A DNA stretch of 64,000 bases, taken from NCBI RefSeq assembly GCF_000702585.1, contig NZ_JNIQ01000001.1, positions 418,501 to 482,500 on the forward strand. Reading direction: 5' to 3'. The position numbers and the translations under genes were made by a program. A model generated the notes under the pieces. It saw nothing but the letters and a program-made list of their open reading frames with translations, did no database searches and was not told the DNA's origin. The DNA comes from Exiguobacterium aurantiacum DSM 6208. GTDB taxonomy: Bacteria > Bacillota > Bacilli > Exiguobacteriales > Exiguobacteriaceae. Positions 25,938 through 33,864 of this stretch are shown here, one piece after another (the stretch's first letter is position 1; every line of letters starts with the position of its first letter).

Positions 25938-26369
25938 GCTGGTTTTCATTATTTGCCCTGTCTACTTGACAGGGAGCAGTTCATAAGCAAAGCTCCCCTT
26001 TTTTGTTTAGCTGACGTGTCGTCCTCGGTCTTCTACGCCCGGTCAGTTTTGTTTCACACTCAAGACGGTCACCGTCAATAAAATGATCGCCATGCCGCTC
26101 ATTTGGATGACGTTGAGTTGTTGACTGAGAATGAAGAATCCGAACAAAGAGGCCGTGACCGGTTCGACCATGGCGACAATCGAAGCCGAGGTCGGGGACG
26201 TTCGCTTCAACCCGATTACAGAACTTCATAGCGAGAAAGCCCACTCCTTTAGGGGTGGGATGAAAGCTATGTCGGATACGGAGTGTCAGTAATAAACCGC
26301 CGGTTTTGACACTTCATGTATCCGAAAGGTTTTGTTTCAATTAATTAGTTTAACTGATACAATAATGTT

Positions 26370-26771
26370 ATGGAAAACAACTATAGAAAAACCCATACTA
26401 CTGTTTCTCTAATCAACTATCATTTCGTATTTTGCCCTCGATACAGAAGGAAGATATTCCTTCGTAATGATGTAGAAGTACGTTTCAAGGAGCTTGTATC
26501 TGAAATATGTGAAGATCTGAATATCAATATGATAGCTTTAGAATGCGATAAAGATCATACACATATGTTTCTTAATGCCCTGCCGACACTTAGCCCTGCC
26601 GACATCATGGCAAAAATCAAGGGAGTGACATCTAAAAAGTTAAGAGAGGAGTTTCCTCACCTTCAACATTTGCCGAGCCTCTGGACGCGTTCCTACTTCG
26701 TCTCTACTGCCGGGAACGTATCGAGCGAAACAATCAAACGCTATGTCGAACAACAAAAAACGAGGGGGTGA
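26370..26771 (+). CDS. tnpA: IS200-type Y1 transposase TnpA
   Basis: 133 aa HUH endonuclease acting on single-stranded DNA. H-x-H motif in DKDHTHMFL and the catalytic Tyr in SETIKRYVEQQ. Opening TTVSLINYHFVFCPRYRRKIF is typical. Its 3' end carries the RBS of tnpB. Confidence 0.93.
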   Translation: MENNYRKTHTTVSLINYHFVFCPRYRRKIFLRNDVEVRFKELVSEICEDLNINMIALECDKDHTHMFLNALPTLSPADIMAKIKGVTSKKLREEFPHLQHLPSLWTRSYFVSTAGNVSSETIKRYVEQQKTRG

Positions 26772-26775
26772 CACT

Positions 26776-27852
26776 GTGTCTCAAACGCTGACAGTCAACA
26801 TTAAACTGAAGCCAACAAAAAAACAGGAAGTTGTCTTGAAAAAGATGATGACCACATACATTGAGACGACCAACCGACTTGTCTCTGACATGGTGAAAGC
26901 CCAGGCGACACTCAAACTAACGAGTAAGAGTGTCTCCTCGCCCTTGCCTAGCGCCGTTAAGAATCAGGCTATTAAAGACGTACAGAGTGTATTTAAAAAG
27001 GCGAAGAAATCGAAATATAAAGTCGTGCCTATTTTGAAAAAACCTTATTGCACATGGAACAACCAGAACTATTCGTTCGATTTTGAGTCGATCTTTCTTC
27101 CGATCATGGTGGATGGAAAGGCAAAGAAAACGCCAATTAAAGCAGAAATGGTCGATAAACACAATCGTAACTTTTCGCTCTTGAACAACAAGCTGGGTGC
27201 ACTTCGTATCACGAAGAAATCAAATAAGTGGATTGCTCAGATTGCCGTCACAATCCTTACTACTGAGAAGACCGGCTCTAAGGTTCTAGGTGTAGATTTA
27301 GGTTTAAAAGTACCAGCGGTTGCATCGACCGATCGTGACAAGGTGCGATTCTTCGGAAACGGGCGCGAGAACAAGTATATGAAACGCAAGTTTCGAGCAA
27401 AACGAAAAGAGCTCGGTCAAAAGAAGAAGCTGAACGCAATCAAAAAGCTGAACAACAAAGAACAGCGTTGGATGAAAGACAAAGATCACAAGGTTAGCCG
27501 TGATATTGTCGATTTCGCAAAAGAGAACAACATTTCTGTCATTCGCCTCGAGAAATTGGCGAACATCCGACAGACGGCAAGAACAAGCCGTAAAAACAAT
27601 AAGAATCTGCATACATGGTCGTTCTATCGCTTGGCACTATTTATCGAGTACAAGGCGAAGTTAGAAGGAATCAAGGTCGAATATGTGAACCCTGCGTACA
27701 CATCTCAGACATGTCCTTCTTGCGGAAGCCGGAATAAAGCGAAAGACCGAACTTATGTCTGTAAATGCGGATTCAAGAAACATCGAGATTTAGTCGGTGC
27801 GATGAACATCCGATACGCACCTGTGGTTGATGGTAATAGTCAATCAGCCTGA
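26776..27852 (+). CDS. tnpB: TnpB RNA-guided endonuclease (IS605 OrfB)
   Basis: 358 aa from GTG 26776 (GAGGGGGTG upstream); an in-frame ATG at 26743 overlaps tnpA and is less likely. Split RuvC nuclease with all parts present: Asp in GVDLGLKVPAV, Glu in IRLEKLANI, the zinc ribbon CPSCG...CKCG and the last Asp in HRDLVGAMNI. TnpB uses an omega RNA from the element's right end to cut DNA that matches the flank next to a target-adjacent motif, which favours retention of the element. Ancestor type of Cas12. Confidence 0.93.
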   Translation: MSQTLTVNIKLKPTKKQEVVLKKMMTTYIETTNRLVSDMVKAQATLKLTSKSVSSPLPSAVKNQAIKDVQSVFKKAKKSKYKVVPILKKPYCTWNNQNYSFDFESIFLPIMVDGKAKKTPIKAEMVDKHNRNFSLLNNKLGALRITKKSNKWIAQIAVTILTTEKTGSKVLGVDLGLKVPAVASTDRDKVRFFGNGRENKYMKRKFRAKRKELGQKKKLNAIKKLNNKEQRWMKDKDHKVSRDIVDFAKENNISVIRLEKLANIRQTARTSRKNNKNLHTWSFYRLALFIEYKAKLEGIKVEYVNPAYTSQTCPSCGSRNKAKDRTYVCKCGFKKHRDLVGAMNIRYAPVVDGNSQSA

Positions 27853-28017
27853 GAACCTATATGGTCTGTCTCAGGAGGGGTGATGGCACACCCTCATCTG
27901 AAGGTTTGAGCAAAACAGAAATGGACTGCGCTCGCACAAGCACTTCAGAATCCCACTCATCCCGAAGGGTGAGCTTGTGGCTTTAGCCGTGGGAGTGTCA
28001 AATATAAAAAGAAAGAC
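27853..28017 (+). ncRNA. Probable omega RNA (reRNA) scaffold and guide
   Basis: 149 bp of non-coding, hairpin-rich sequence between the tnpB stop and the element's right end, where TnpB guide RNAs are made. The guide would be the first ~16 bases outside the element, ATATAAAAAGAAAGAC, i.e. EamA gene sequence. The 5' end of the RNA probably lies within tnpB. Position rather than folding is the evidence. Confidence 0.55.
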
Positions 28018-28782
28018 AAACCCGCCCCAAAAACCCCCAATAGGATCATCCACCATACGTCTGGTGAAGAGACGACCGAGACAGTGTCTTTCAAGTCTAC
28101 GAAAAACAACATGATAAACGTGAATGTGAGAAACGCGATCATCAGAATACCTTGGGGTTCCCCGTGATCGGAGGCGTATTTAAAACCAAATATGAACAAG
28201 GCATAGGCGAGCCCGGCCCCTAAGCCTGCAACTAGTCCAAGCGTCGTCACTTGATTTGAGTCGATGCTATATACTTCCGTCAGCAATACGATTCCCACAA
28301 TCACGAACGCGATCGCGCCGAACTTGAAGAGCGAAGGCTTCTCCAATCGAAAGACAAATGAGATGACGAGCACGAATATAGGCGCCGTGTACATCAACGT
28401 GGCGGCCACGGCGACGCTTGATTCGGCGATGCCAATAAAATAGAACACGAAGTTACCGGCTACTCCGATCCCCGCCACGATGGCCCATAAGACCAACAAT
28501 TTGGTCAACCGCGTCGGTCGAAACAAGAACCAGACGAGGAGACAGACCAATCCGACCGCACCTCGGTAAAACGATATGATGAGCGGGTCCCACCCTTTGT
28601 CCATGAGAAAGCCGCCTAACCCTCCCGCAATGCCCCATAATATCGCAGACAACGCGACCAATCCTAAGCTTAAATTTCGCATAGTCCGTCCCTCCACATC
28701 CGTCATTCGACTCTGTGCAGGTAACTATACCTCTAACGAAAACCTTTATAACTCGACTTAAGTAGATTGCGGCCGACAAATC

Positions 28783-29262
28783 TTATTTATGGTACGGTTC
28801 ATTCCGATTGATCCGATACGCGCGGTAAATCTGCTCGCACAAGACGAGTTTCATCACTTGGTGCGGGAACGTCATCTTCGAGAACGAGATCGTATCGTTC
28901 GCGCGTTTCATGACGTCCTCGGATAAGCCGAGCGAGCCACCGATGACGAACGCGATTTTGCTCTTGCCGTATGTGGCGAGTTGGTCGAGTTCACGTGCGA
29001 ACTCTTCACTCGTCCGCTGTTTGGCGTTGATGGCGAGGGCGATGACGTGTGTATCCGGACTGATTTTCGCTAAAATCCGCTCGCCTTCTTTTTGCTTTAC
29101 TAAAATCATGTCTGCCTCACTCAAATGCTCGGGCGCTTTCTCGTCCGCGACCTCGATTTCCTGCACTTTCGCATAGGCAGATAGCCGTTTCGTATACTCG
29201 GCGATTCCTAGTTTTAAATATTTTTCTTTCAGTTTGCCAACCGTGATAATTGAAATATTCAT
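28783..29262 (-). CDS. rlmH: 23S rRNA pseudouridine-1915 N3-methyltransferase
   Basis: 159 aa SPOUT methyltransferase modifying position 1915 of 23S rRNA in the 70S ribosome. [15 protein letters not shown] start, the SAM-binding trefoil knot with [13 protein letters not shown] and the C-terminal [21 protein letters not shown](N)...YHK are all canonical. Position downstream of the wal-htrA cluster matches Bacillus and Staphylococcus, where the end of this gene is the SCCmec attachment site; no cassette is present here. Confidence 0.96.
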   Translation of the reverse strand: MNISIITVGKLKEKYLKLGIAEYTKRLSAYAKVQEIEVADEKAPEHLSEADMILVKQKEGERILAKISPDTHVIALAINAKQRTSEEFARELDQLATYGKSKIAFVIGGSLGLSEDVMKRANDTISFSKMTFPHQVMKLVLCEQIYRAYRINRNEPYHK

Positions 29263-29295
29263 CCAATTCTTCCTTTTTCCACAGATTTTTTGGAG

Positions 29296-29328
29296 TTATC
29301 CATAGGGTTATCCACAGAGTTATCCACA
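29296..29328. other. Cluster of three DnaA boxes
   Basis: TTATCCATA (29296..29304), TTATCCACA (29308..29316), TTATCCACA (29320..29328), all in one direction at 12-bp spacing, in the region in front of rlmH, about 27 kb from oriC. Confidence 0.75.
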
Positions 29329-29345
29329 AATCCACATGTTGATAA

Positions 29346-29507
29346 TCATTTTTTGCTTGACACAACATATGTTGCGTCGGCGTCACAGAACTCACATTTC
29401 ACTTGTCCACTTGTGGATAGTTCCTCGAGCAATGGATATTCCCCCGTCTCATCGACGATGATGTCTAAAGCGATTTCAACATGTTCCTTGCATACTTTTT
29501 TTTCCAC
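29346..29507 (-). CDS. yyzF: CxxH/CxxC small protein (YyzF-like)
   Basis: 53 aa from GTG 29507, with AGGAGG eight bases upstream. C-x-x-H (CKEHVEIALDIIVDE) and C-x-x-C (CEFCDADATYVV) make a likely zinc site; function unknown, conserved in Bacillales at this place. The frame stays open to 29549 but those codons are the htrA terminator hairpin, so the shorter start is right. Confidence 0.85.
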   Translation of the reverse strand: MEKKVCKEHVEIALDIIVDETGEYPLLEELSTSGQVKCEFCDADATYVVSSKK

Positions 29508-29522
29508 AGCTTTTTCCTCCTT

Positions 29523-29546
29523 AAAAAAGAAGCGTCGCCGCTTCTT
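29523..29546 (-). terminator. Terminator of the wal-htrA operon
   Basis: AAGAAGCG / CGCTTCTT perfect stem with GCGA tetraloop, followed by T6 on the minus strand. Sits between htrA and the yyzF RBS. Confidence 0.88.
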
Positions 29547-30811
29547 CATGTCGCTTCTGTTAACGTGGCTTCTGTTTTGTTCAGTTGACCGCGCCTTGTA
29601 TATTCGATTGATACCGTATCCCCGACCGTCGAGTCGCGGTAGAGCGCATCACGTAAATCGACATATCGCCTGATTTCACGATCACCGATCTTCACGATGA
29701 CGTCACCGACCCGAAGCCCCGCCTGTTCGGCCGGACTCCCGGGTGTGATCTCTTCGACGAAGACGCCGTCCTCATTGTCAAAGCTGATGCCGTACTCTTC
29801 CCGCACGTTTCCAGGTACGGCGATGACTTCTTGAATCGTGACGCCGAGCTGGGCCCGCGTGACGCGACCGTCACGCTCGAGCATGTCAATGACCGGCAGC
29901 GCCACGTTGACGGGAATCGAGAAACCGACCCCCTCGACGCTCGCTTCGGCGATTTTCATCGAGTTGATGCCGACGAGCTCGCCGCGGATATTGATGAGCG
30001 CCCCGCCGGAATTGCCCGGGTTGATGGCCGCATCGGTCTGGATGACCTCAGCATTGTAGTCCATGAGCCCATCACTGTTCGTGTCGACCGGCACGGTGCG
30101 TTCGACACCACTGACGATACCACGGGTGACCGAGTTTGAAAAGACGCCGAGCGGATTGCCGATCGCCATGACCGTCTCCCCGGCTTGAAGCGTCGTCGAA
30201 TCGCCGAGGACGATCGGTGTCGCCTCGATGTTATCTGGCAAATCGACGGCCGCGACCGCCAAGTCGTTGAGCGGGTCCTCGCCTAAAATGGTTGCCGTCG
30301 CCACTTGTCCGTCCGAAAAGGCAACGCTGATCTCATCGGCCTGCTCGATGACGTGGAAGTTCGTGACGATATACGCCGTGTCTCCGTCGACTTTATAGAT
30401 GACACCAGAGCCCGCTCCAGCCTCCCATTGCGAATTGGATGTGAAAGCGCGCTGAATGTTCGTGATGCTGACGACGGACGTCTTTGCGCCCGTCACGGCC
30501 GTCGTGATGTCCGATTCGGTGAACGTGACGGCTTGTTCCGTCCGAATTAGTTCATTCGTCACAAAACGAGAGGTCGGGGAATCCCAGAGCATCATCGCCA
30601 AAAAGAACAAAGCCGCTCCTAAGAATCCGCCAACCCCTCCGAGTAACAACGGTTTTATATTCATCCGTGGCTTATGGCGCACGCGTTCCTCGCTTTTCGG
30701 ACGCCAGTCGCTGCGAGATGGATAAGTTGATTGATCGTTCATCGTGTCTGCTTCGTGCGTTAAAGGTTCGACGTCTTGAGGTTCATACTCATGGTGTCTC
30801 TCTTCATTCAC
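29546..30811 (-). CDS. htrC: HtrA-type membrane-anchored serine protease (YyxA/HtrC)
   Basis: 421 aa from GTG 30811 (AAGGGGGG upstream; the TTG at 30829 is a weaker start). Acidic cytoplasmic tail of ~50 residues, one membrane helix (about 53-72), trypsin-like domain with triad His (TNFHVI), Asp (DPLNDLAVA) and Ser (NPGNSGGAL), and one C-terminal PDZ domain (about 315-410, GSPAEQAGLRVGD). Degrades misfolded exported proteins. In Bacillus it closes the walRKHIJ operon, as here. Confidence 0.93.
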   Translation of the reverse strand: MNEERHHEYEPQDVEPLTHEADTMNDQSTYPSRSDWRPKSEERVRHKPRMNIKPLLLGGVGGFLGAALFFLAMMLWDSPTSRFVTNELIRTEQAVTFTESDITTAVTGAKTSVVSITNIQRAFTSNSQWEAGAGSGVIYKVDGDTAYIVTNFHVIEQADEISVAFSDGQVATATILGEDPLNDLAVAAVDLPDNIEATPIVLGDSTTLQAGETVMAIGNPLGVFSNSVTRGIVSGVERTVPVDTNSDGLMDYNAEVIQTDAAINPGNSGGALINIRGELVGINSMKIAEASVEGVGFSIPVNVALPVIDMLERDGRVTRAQLGVTIQEVIAVPGNVREEYGISFDNEDGVFVEEITPGSPAEQAGLRVGDVIVKIGDREIRRYVDLRDALYRDSTVGDTVSIEYTRRGQLNKTEATLTEAT

Positions 30812-30851
30812 GACGCGTCCCCCCTTCAAGACAGTGTGTTATCTGTCTTTT

Positions 30852-30887
30852 CCCAACTTCGCTTATAAAGAAACGAGTGAAGTTGGG
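30852..30887. other. Intergenic hairpin between walJ and htrC
   Basis: CCCAACTTC (30852..30860) / GAAGTTGGG (30879..30887), covering the walJ stop. No T run on either strand, so it is not an ordinary terminator; it could protect or process the transcript. Confidence 0.4.
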
Positions 30888-31654
30888 ACGGTTGGGTCGG
30901 TATCGCACAATTTGATGCGGCCGAGGTCGACATCACGCATGCCGAGCGTCTGGGCGACGCTCATTTGCGCGAGTTCTTTCATGTTGTTATCTTTGCTCAA
31001 ATGGGCCAAATAAATCCGTTTCGTCCGCTCTCCGATGACCTCGCTCATGGCGATGGCCGCATCCTCGTTCGAGACGTGTCCGTAATCACCGAGGATCCGT
31101 CGCTTGACGCTCCATGGATAACGGCCCATCTGCAGCATCGACACGTCATGGTTCGACTCGAAGATGAAGTCGTCCGCGCCGCGAATGACCCCCTTCATCC
31201 GATCCGACACATAACCGGTGTCGGTGATGTGGGCGAGCCTTCTGCCATCATGGGCGAACTGGTAGAACATCGGGTCGGCGGCGTCATGGCTGACGTTGAA
31301 CGACTCGATTTCGATATCCCCGAACTGTTTAATGTCCCCGACCTCAAAGTGGAACTTTAAGGACGGGTCGATTTTCCCGATATTCGCCTCCATCGCGTCC
31401 CACGTCTTCGCGTTCGCGTAAATCGGCAAGTTGAACTTACGGGCCAAAATTCCGACCCCTTTTATATGGTCGGAGTGCTCATGGGTGACGAGCAGTGCGT
31501 CGACCCCTTCAAACGATCGGCCGATCTCGGTGATGCGTTGCTGCATCGCCTTGCCGGTCAATCCGGCGTCGACGAGCAATTTCGTCCGGTCCGTCTCAAT
31601 ATAGAGGGCGTTACCGGTCGAACCGCTCGCGAGCACACTATAGCGTAAAGTCAC
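30863..31654 (-). CDS. walJ: WalJ/YycJ metallo-beta-lactamase-fold exonuclease
   Basis: 263 aa from GTG 31654 (AAAGGAG upstream). Metal site [10 protein letters not shown] (H-x-H-x-D-H), further His in [20 protein letters not shown] and LAHLSKDNN. WalJ proteins are 5' to 3' DNA exonucleases linked to mismatch repair and to coordination of division with replication. Fifth gene of the wal operon, 13 bp behind walI. Confidence 0.93.
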   Translation of the reverse strand: MTLRYSVLASGSTGNALYIETDRTKLLVDAGLTGKAMQQRITEIGRSFEGVDALLVTHEHSDHIKGVGILARKFNLPIYANAKTWDAMEANIGKIDPSLKFHFEVGDIKQFGDIEIESFNVSHDAADPMFYQFAHDGRRLAHITDTGYVSDRMKGVIRGADDFIFESNHDVSMLQMGRYPWSVKRRILGDYGHVSNEDAAIAMSEVIGERTKRIYLAHLSKDNNMKELAQMSVAQTLGMRDVDLGRIKLCDTDPTVPTSLVSL

Positions 31655-31667
31655 TCGATCACTCCTT

Positions 31668-32492
31668 TCATTCTACTGTGTGAAACTCGACCCGCTCGAC
31701 CGTCCCGTCAATCGCGTTGACGAAATAGACGTTCTCGTCGATCGCAATCGACCAGAGCGGTGGCATAATAATCAGACTGCCCGAGCTATCGAGCGGGAGG
31801 CTATAAAATCCGGTGTTGATGGCTCGCATCTCTTGATTCGGCTGGAAATACTTCCGCGCCGCCAGTTGCGAGATCGCCTCACTCGCCGTCAAGACGAGAT
31901 CGTCTTGCGACTTCGACGACAAGTTCGTCAAATGGCGCTGTTTGTAATCGGTCACTTCATAGTCCTCGTTCAACTGAAGAAGCAACAAGGAAGGACCGAT
32001 GTATTTCTCGGTATCGGCCTCGATTTCCGGATTCGAGAAAATCTTGTTGTTCTCATACGTCTGCACGAAGGCGATTTGGCGCGTCTCTTGATCGAAACGC
32101 CAATACGCATACTCAGAACCGAACGGCACGTAGTCGGTGACGAACGTCGCCGCTGTCGTCCGTAAATCGGCCTCGTCGAGCGGAACCGGGTCTTTCAACT
32201 CGACTTCGAGCTGCATGTTGTCGAGTGTCGTCGCCAGTTGCGCTTCCCGGTTTTTCGTGATCATCGACGCTGACATCTGTTCGGACGAGCCGGTCAAATA
32301 GCCGATGTCTCGCCCCATCCGTGGCAATTTTGAGGCGTCGACGTCACGCTGGTCCAAGATTTGGGCAATCGACGTGTTATCGTTCGTCACGACTTCCGTT
32401 GCCCACGTCTCGGTCAAGAGCTGGAACAACAGGTAGATGTTCAACGCGAGGAAGGCGAAGAGCAGAATCGTTTTCGCTTTACTCCAATCCAC
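31668..32492 (-). CDS. walI: WalI (YycI), regulator of WalK
   Basis: 274 aa. A single N-terminal membrane helix ([20 protein letters not shown], residues 7-26) and an outer domain with the YycH/YycI fold. WalI and WalH hold WalK inactive through membrane and extracytoplasmic contacts in B. subtilis. Overlaps walH by 14 bp, showing translational coupling. Confidence 0.92.
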   Translation of the reverse strand: MDWSKAKTILLFAFLALNIYLLFQLLTETWATEVVTNDNTSIAQILDQRDVDASKLPRMGRDIGYLTGSSEQMSASMITKNREAQLATTLDNMQLEVELKDPVPLDEADLRTTAATFVTDYVPFGSEYAYWRFDQETRQIAFVQTYENNKIFSNPEIEADTEKYIGPSLLLLQLNEDYEVTDYKQRHLTNLSSKSQDDLVLTASEAISQLAARKYFQPNQEMRAINTGFYSLPLDSSGSLIIMPPLWSIAIDENVYFVNAIDGTVERVEFHTVE

Positions 32493-33864
32493 GATACATC
32501 ATCCTTTCCGTCCAATCTCCCGGTTTATCATACGGCACCCAACGTCCCGCTTCCCGGACGAACCAGTTCGGCGAGAACGTGACGTACCGACTCGTATCTT
32601 CATTGTATTCAATTTCATAACCGAGGCGAATCTCGGTGACGTTCTCGAATCGGCCCGTATTGACGAGCGTGTCGAGGACGTCTTGGCCGCCTGCAAGCTG
32701 TGTCGTCCCTACGGAGATCAAGCGATCGATCTCGAGGTGATGACGCGTGATCGACCGGACTTGCGTCCCGTCGTTTTCGACACGCAGTGTGGATAAGTCG
32801 ACCGCATCGTTGTTGATGAACGCCTCACGTTGACTGAACACGGGATAGCCGTTCACATGAAACCGGAAGACGGTCGTCTCGAACCCTTTGTTCGCCGGCG
32901 TGATGGCGTCAAATCGGAGCGACAACCCTTGGCTCTCTGACGTCTCGTCGACCCATCCGCCATGAAAGTTGACGAAATCGACAATCGTGTCGAGACCGAT
33001 GACCGATTCACGCTCGCTACTGTTACGGGACAAGTTACGGTAACGGCTCGCATTTAATTTCGCATCATACTCAGCGACGCTAATCCCGTTCGTGAGGGCA
33101 CCGACCGAACTCGCCGGGTCGACTTCCTGCACGTTCGGATCGCCTGGGAAGAACGTGTCGCGCATCCAATCGAGGCGGGCCGCGATTTGAATTTGAGACA
33201 CGTCATACGCGAACAGTTCGTTCATTTCCGGTCCGACGACGGGAATGTAGTTGACGCGGTCCTCAGCGTAAGTGACACGCTGCATCGCCCGATTTGAATC
33301 TTTTAAGAACAGACTGTTGACGTCACCCGTACCGATTTTGGCCAAGCGTCCCTCCCAAATCGATTGGTCGCTCATGATGGCCCGAATCTTCCAAACGTCT
33401 CCATCCCTAAAGATAAGGGCCCGTTGTGGAACTTTTCCGGACAAACTGTACGATCCCGGCACGATGTATCCGAGCGTGTCCGCATAATACGGCTCCGGCA
33501 AGATCAGTTCGAGCGCATCGTTAATGCCGGAATATAAACTTGGCACGTTTTTTGCGGCGAGCGGTTTGAACTCGTTCGCCTCGAACGTATCACGAATGAC
33601 CCGGGCGATTTGTTTCGGTGTGTTTCTCGTCGCGAAGACGGCGTTGTTCTCATGTACGACCGTTTGGGCCGGAACGATAACCTGGCTCGTCCGGCGTTGG
33701 AGCGACGTGTCGACCGTCGCGACTTGCGTCTCCGACTGGACCGACTGATACTTCGGATGATAATCCCAAAGGATAATCGTTTGGACGATGGACGTGACGA
33801 TCAAGGTGAGCAAGACGAGCGATTTCACTAATTCTGGCTTCGCCCAGAAACGTTTTCGTTCCAT
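32479..33864 (-). CDS. walH: WalH (YycH), regulator of WalK
   Basis: 461 aa. N-terminal membrane helix (LVKSLVLLTLIVTSIVQTIILW, residues about 9-31), then a large extracytoplasmic domain in three parts typical of YycH, ending RYVTFSPNWFVREAGRWVPY. Negative regulator of WalK. Its ATG overlaps the walK stop (TGATG). Confidence 0.92.
   Translation of the reverse strand: MERKRFWAKPELVKSLVLLTLIVTSIVQTIILWDYHPKYQSVQSETQVATVDTSLQRRTSQVIVPAQTVVHENNAVFATRNTPKQIARVIRDTFEANEFKPLAAKNVPSLYSGINDALELILPEPYYADTLGYIVPGSYSLSGKVPQRALIFRDGDVWKIRAIMSDQSIWEGRLAKIGTGDVNSLFLKDSNRAMQRVTYAEDRVNYIPVVGPEMNELFAYDVSQIQIAARLDWMRDTFFPGDPNVQEVDPASSVGALTNGISVAEYDAKLNASRYRNLSRNSSERESVIGLDTIVDFVNFHGGWVDETSESQGLSLRFDAITPANKGFETTVFRFHVNGYPVFSQREAFINNDAVDLSTLRVENDGTQVRSITRHHLEIDRLISVGTTQLAGGQDVLDTLVNTGRFENVTEIRLGYEIEYNEDTSRYVTFSPNWFVREAGRWVPYDKPGDWTERMMYRGLE

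Larger units (their letters stand above)
24300..25983 (+). mobile_element. IS3-family element (IS150-like), 1684 bp
   Basis: Ends TGATATGCTCCC... (24300) and ...GGGAGCAGTTCA (25983) are imperfect inverted repeats (19 of 26 bases), starting TG and ending CA. A 3-bp duplication TAA flanks it (24297..24299 and 25984..25986). orfA and orfB overlap with a canonical slippery heptamer. orfB has a one-base loss near its 3' end, so the copy is probably unable to move by itself. Confidence 0.9.
26220..28001 (+). mobile_element. IS200/IS605-family element with tnpA and tnpB (1782 bp)
   Basis: Boundaries follow from repairing the split EamA frame: the left end lies directly 3' of TTAC (26216..26219) and the right end finishes GTGTCAA at 28001, with no target duplication, as expected for single-strand Y1 transposition. 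A left-end hairpin (CCCACTCC 26240..26247 / GGGGTGGG 26252..26259, loop TTTA) and right-end hairpin sequences around GGCTTTAGCC are the TnpA recognition structures. Both genes are intact. Confidence 0.92.
26043..28682 (-). pseudogene. EamA/DMT-family transporter gene split by an IS200/IS605 element
   Basis: The 5' part (28682..28002, 227 codons; GGAGGG before the ATG) encodes seven to eight membrane helices of an EamA drug/metabolite transporter, with two WGxxG-like openings. The 3' part (26219..26043, 59 codons) encodes the last two helices, starting VIGLKRTSPTSASIVAMVEP, a hallmark of the second EamA repeat. Removing 26220..28001 joins the parts exactly in frame (SFFLY + VIGLKR) to a normal 285-residue protein. 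With the element in place the first part ends in 22 foreign or shared codons at 27957. Substrate unknown. Confidence 0.92.

Noticed and set aside
25981..26244. 87-codon minus-strand frame next to the IS605 element
   Set aside because: It is another frame of the 3' fragment of the EamA gene; the true frame ends at 26043.
29346..29549. Longer 67-residue form of the CxxH/CxxC protein
   Set aside because: The extra N-terminal codons are the htrC terminator hairpin and its T run; a perfect RBS serves GTG 29507.
30852..30887. Inverted repeat after walJ as a terminator
   Set aside because: No T run on either strand; the operon continues into htrC, which has its own terminator.
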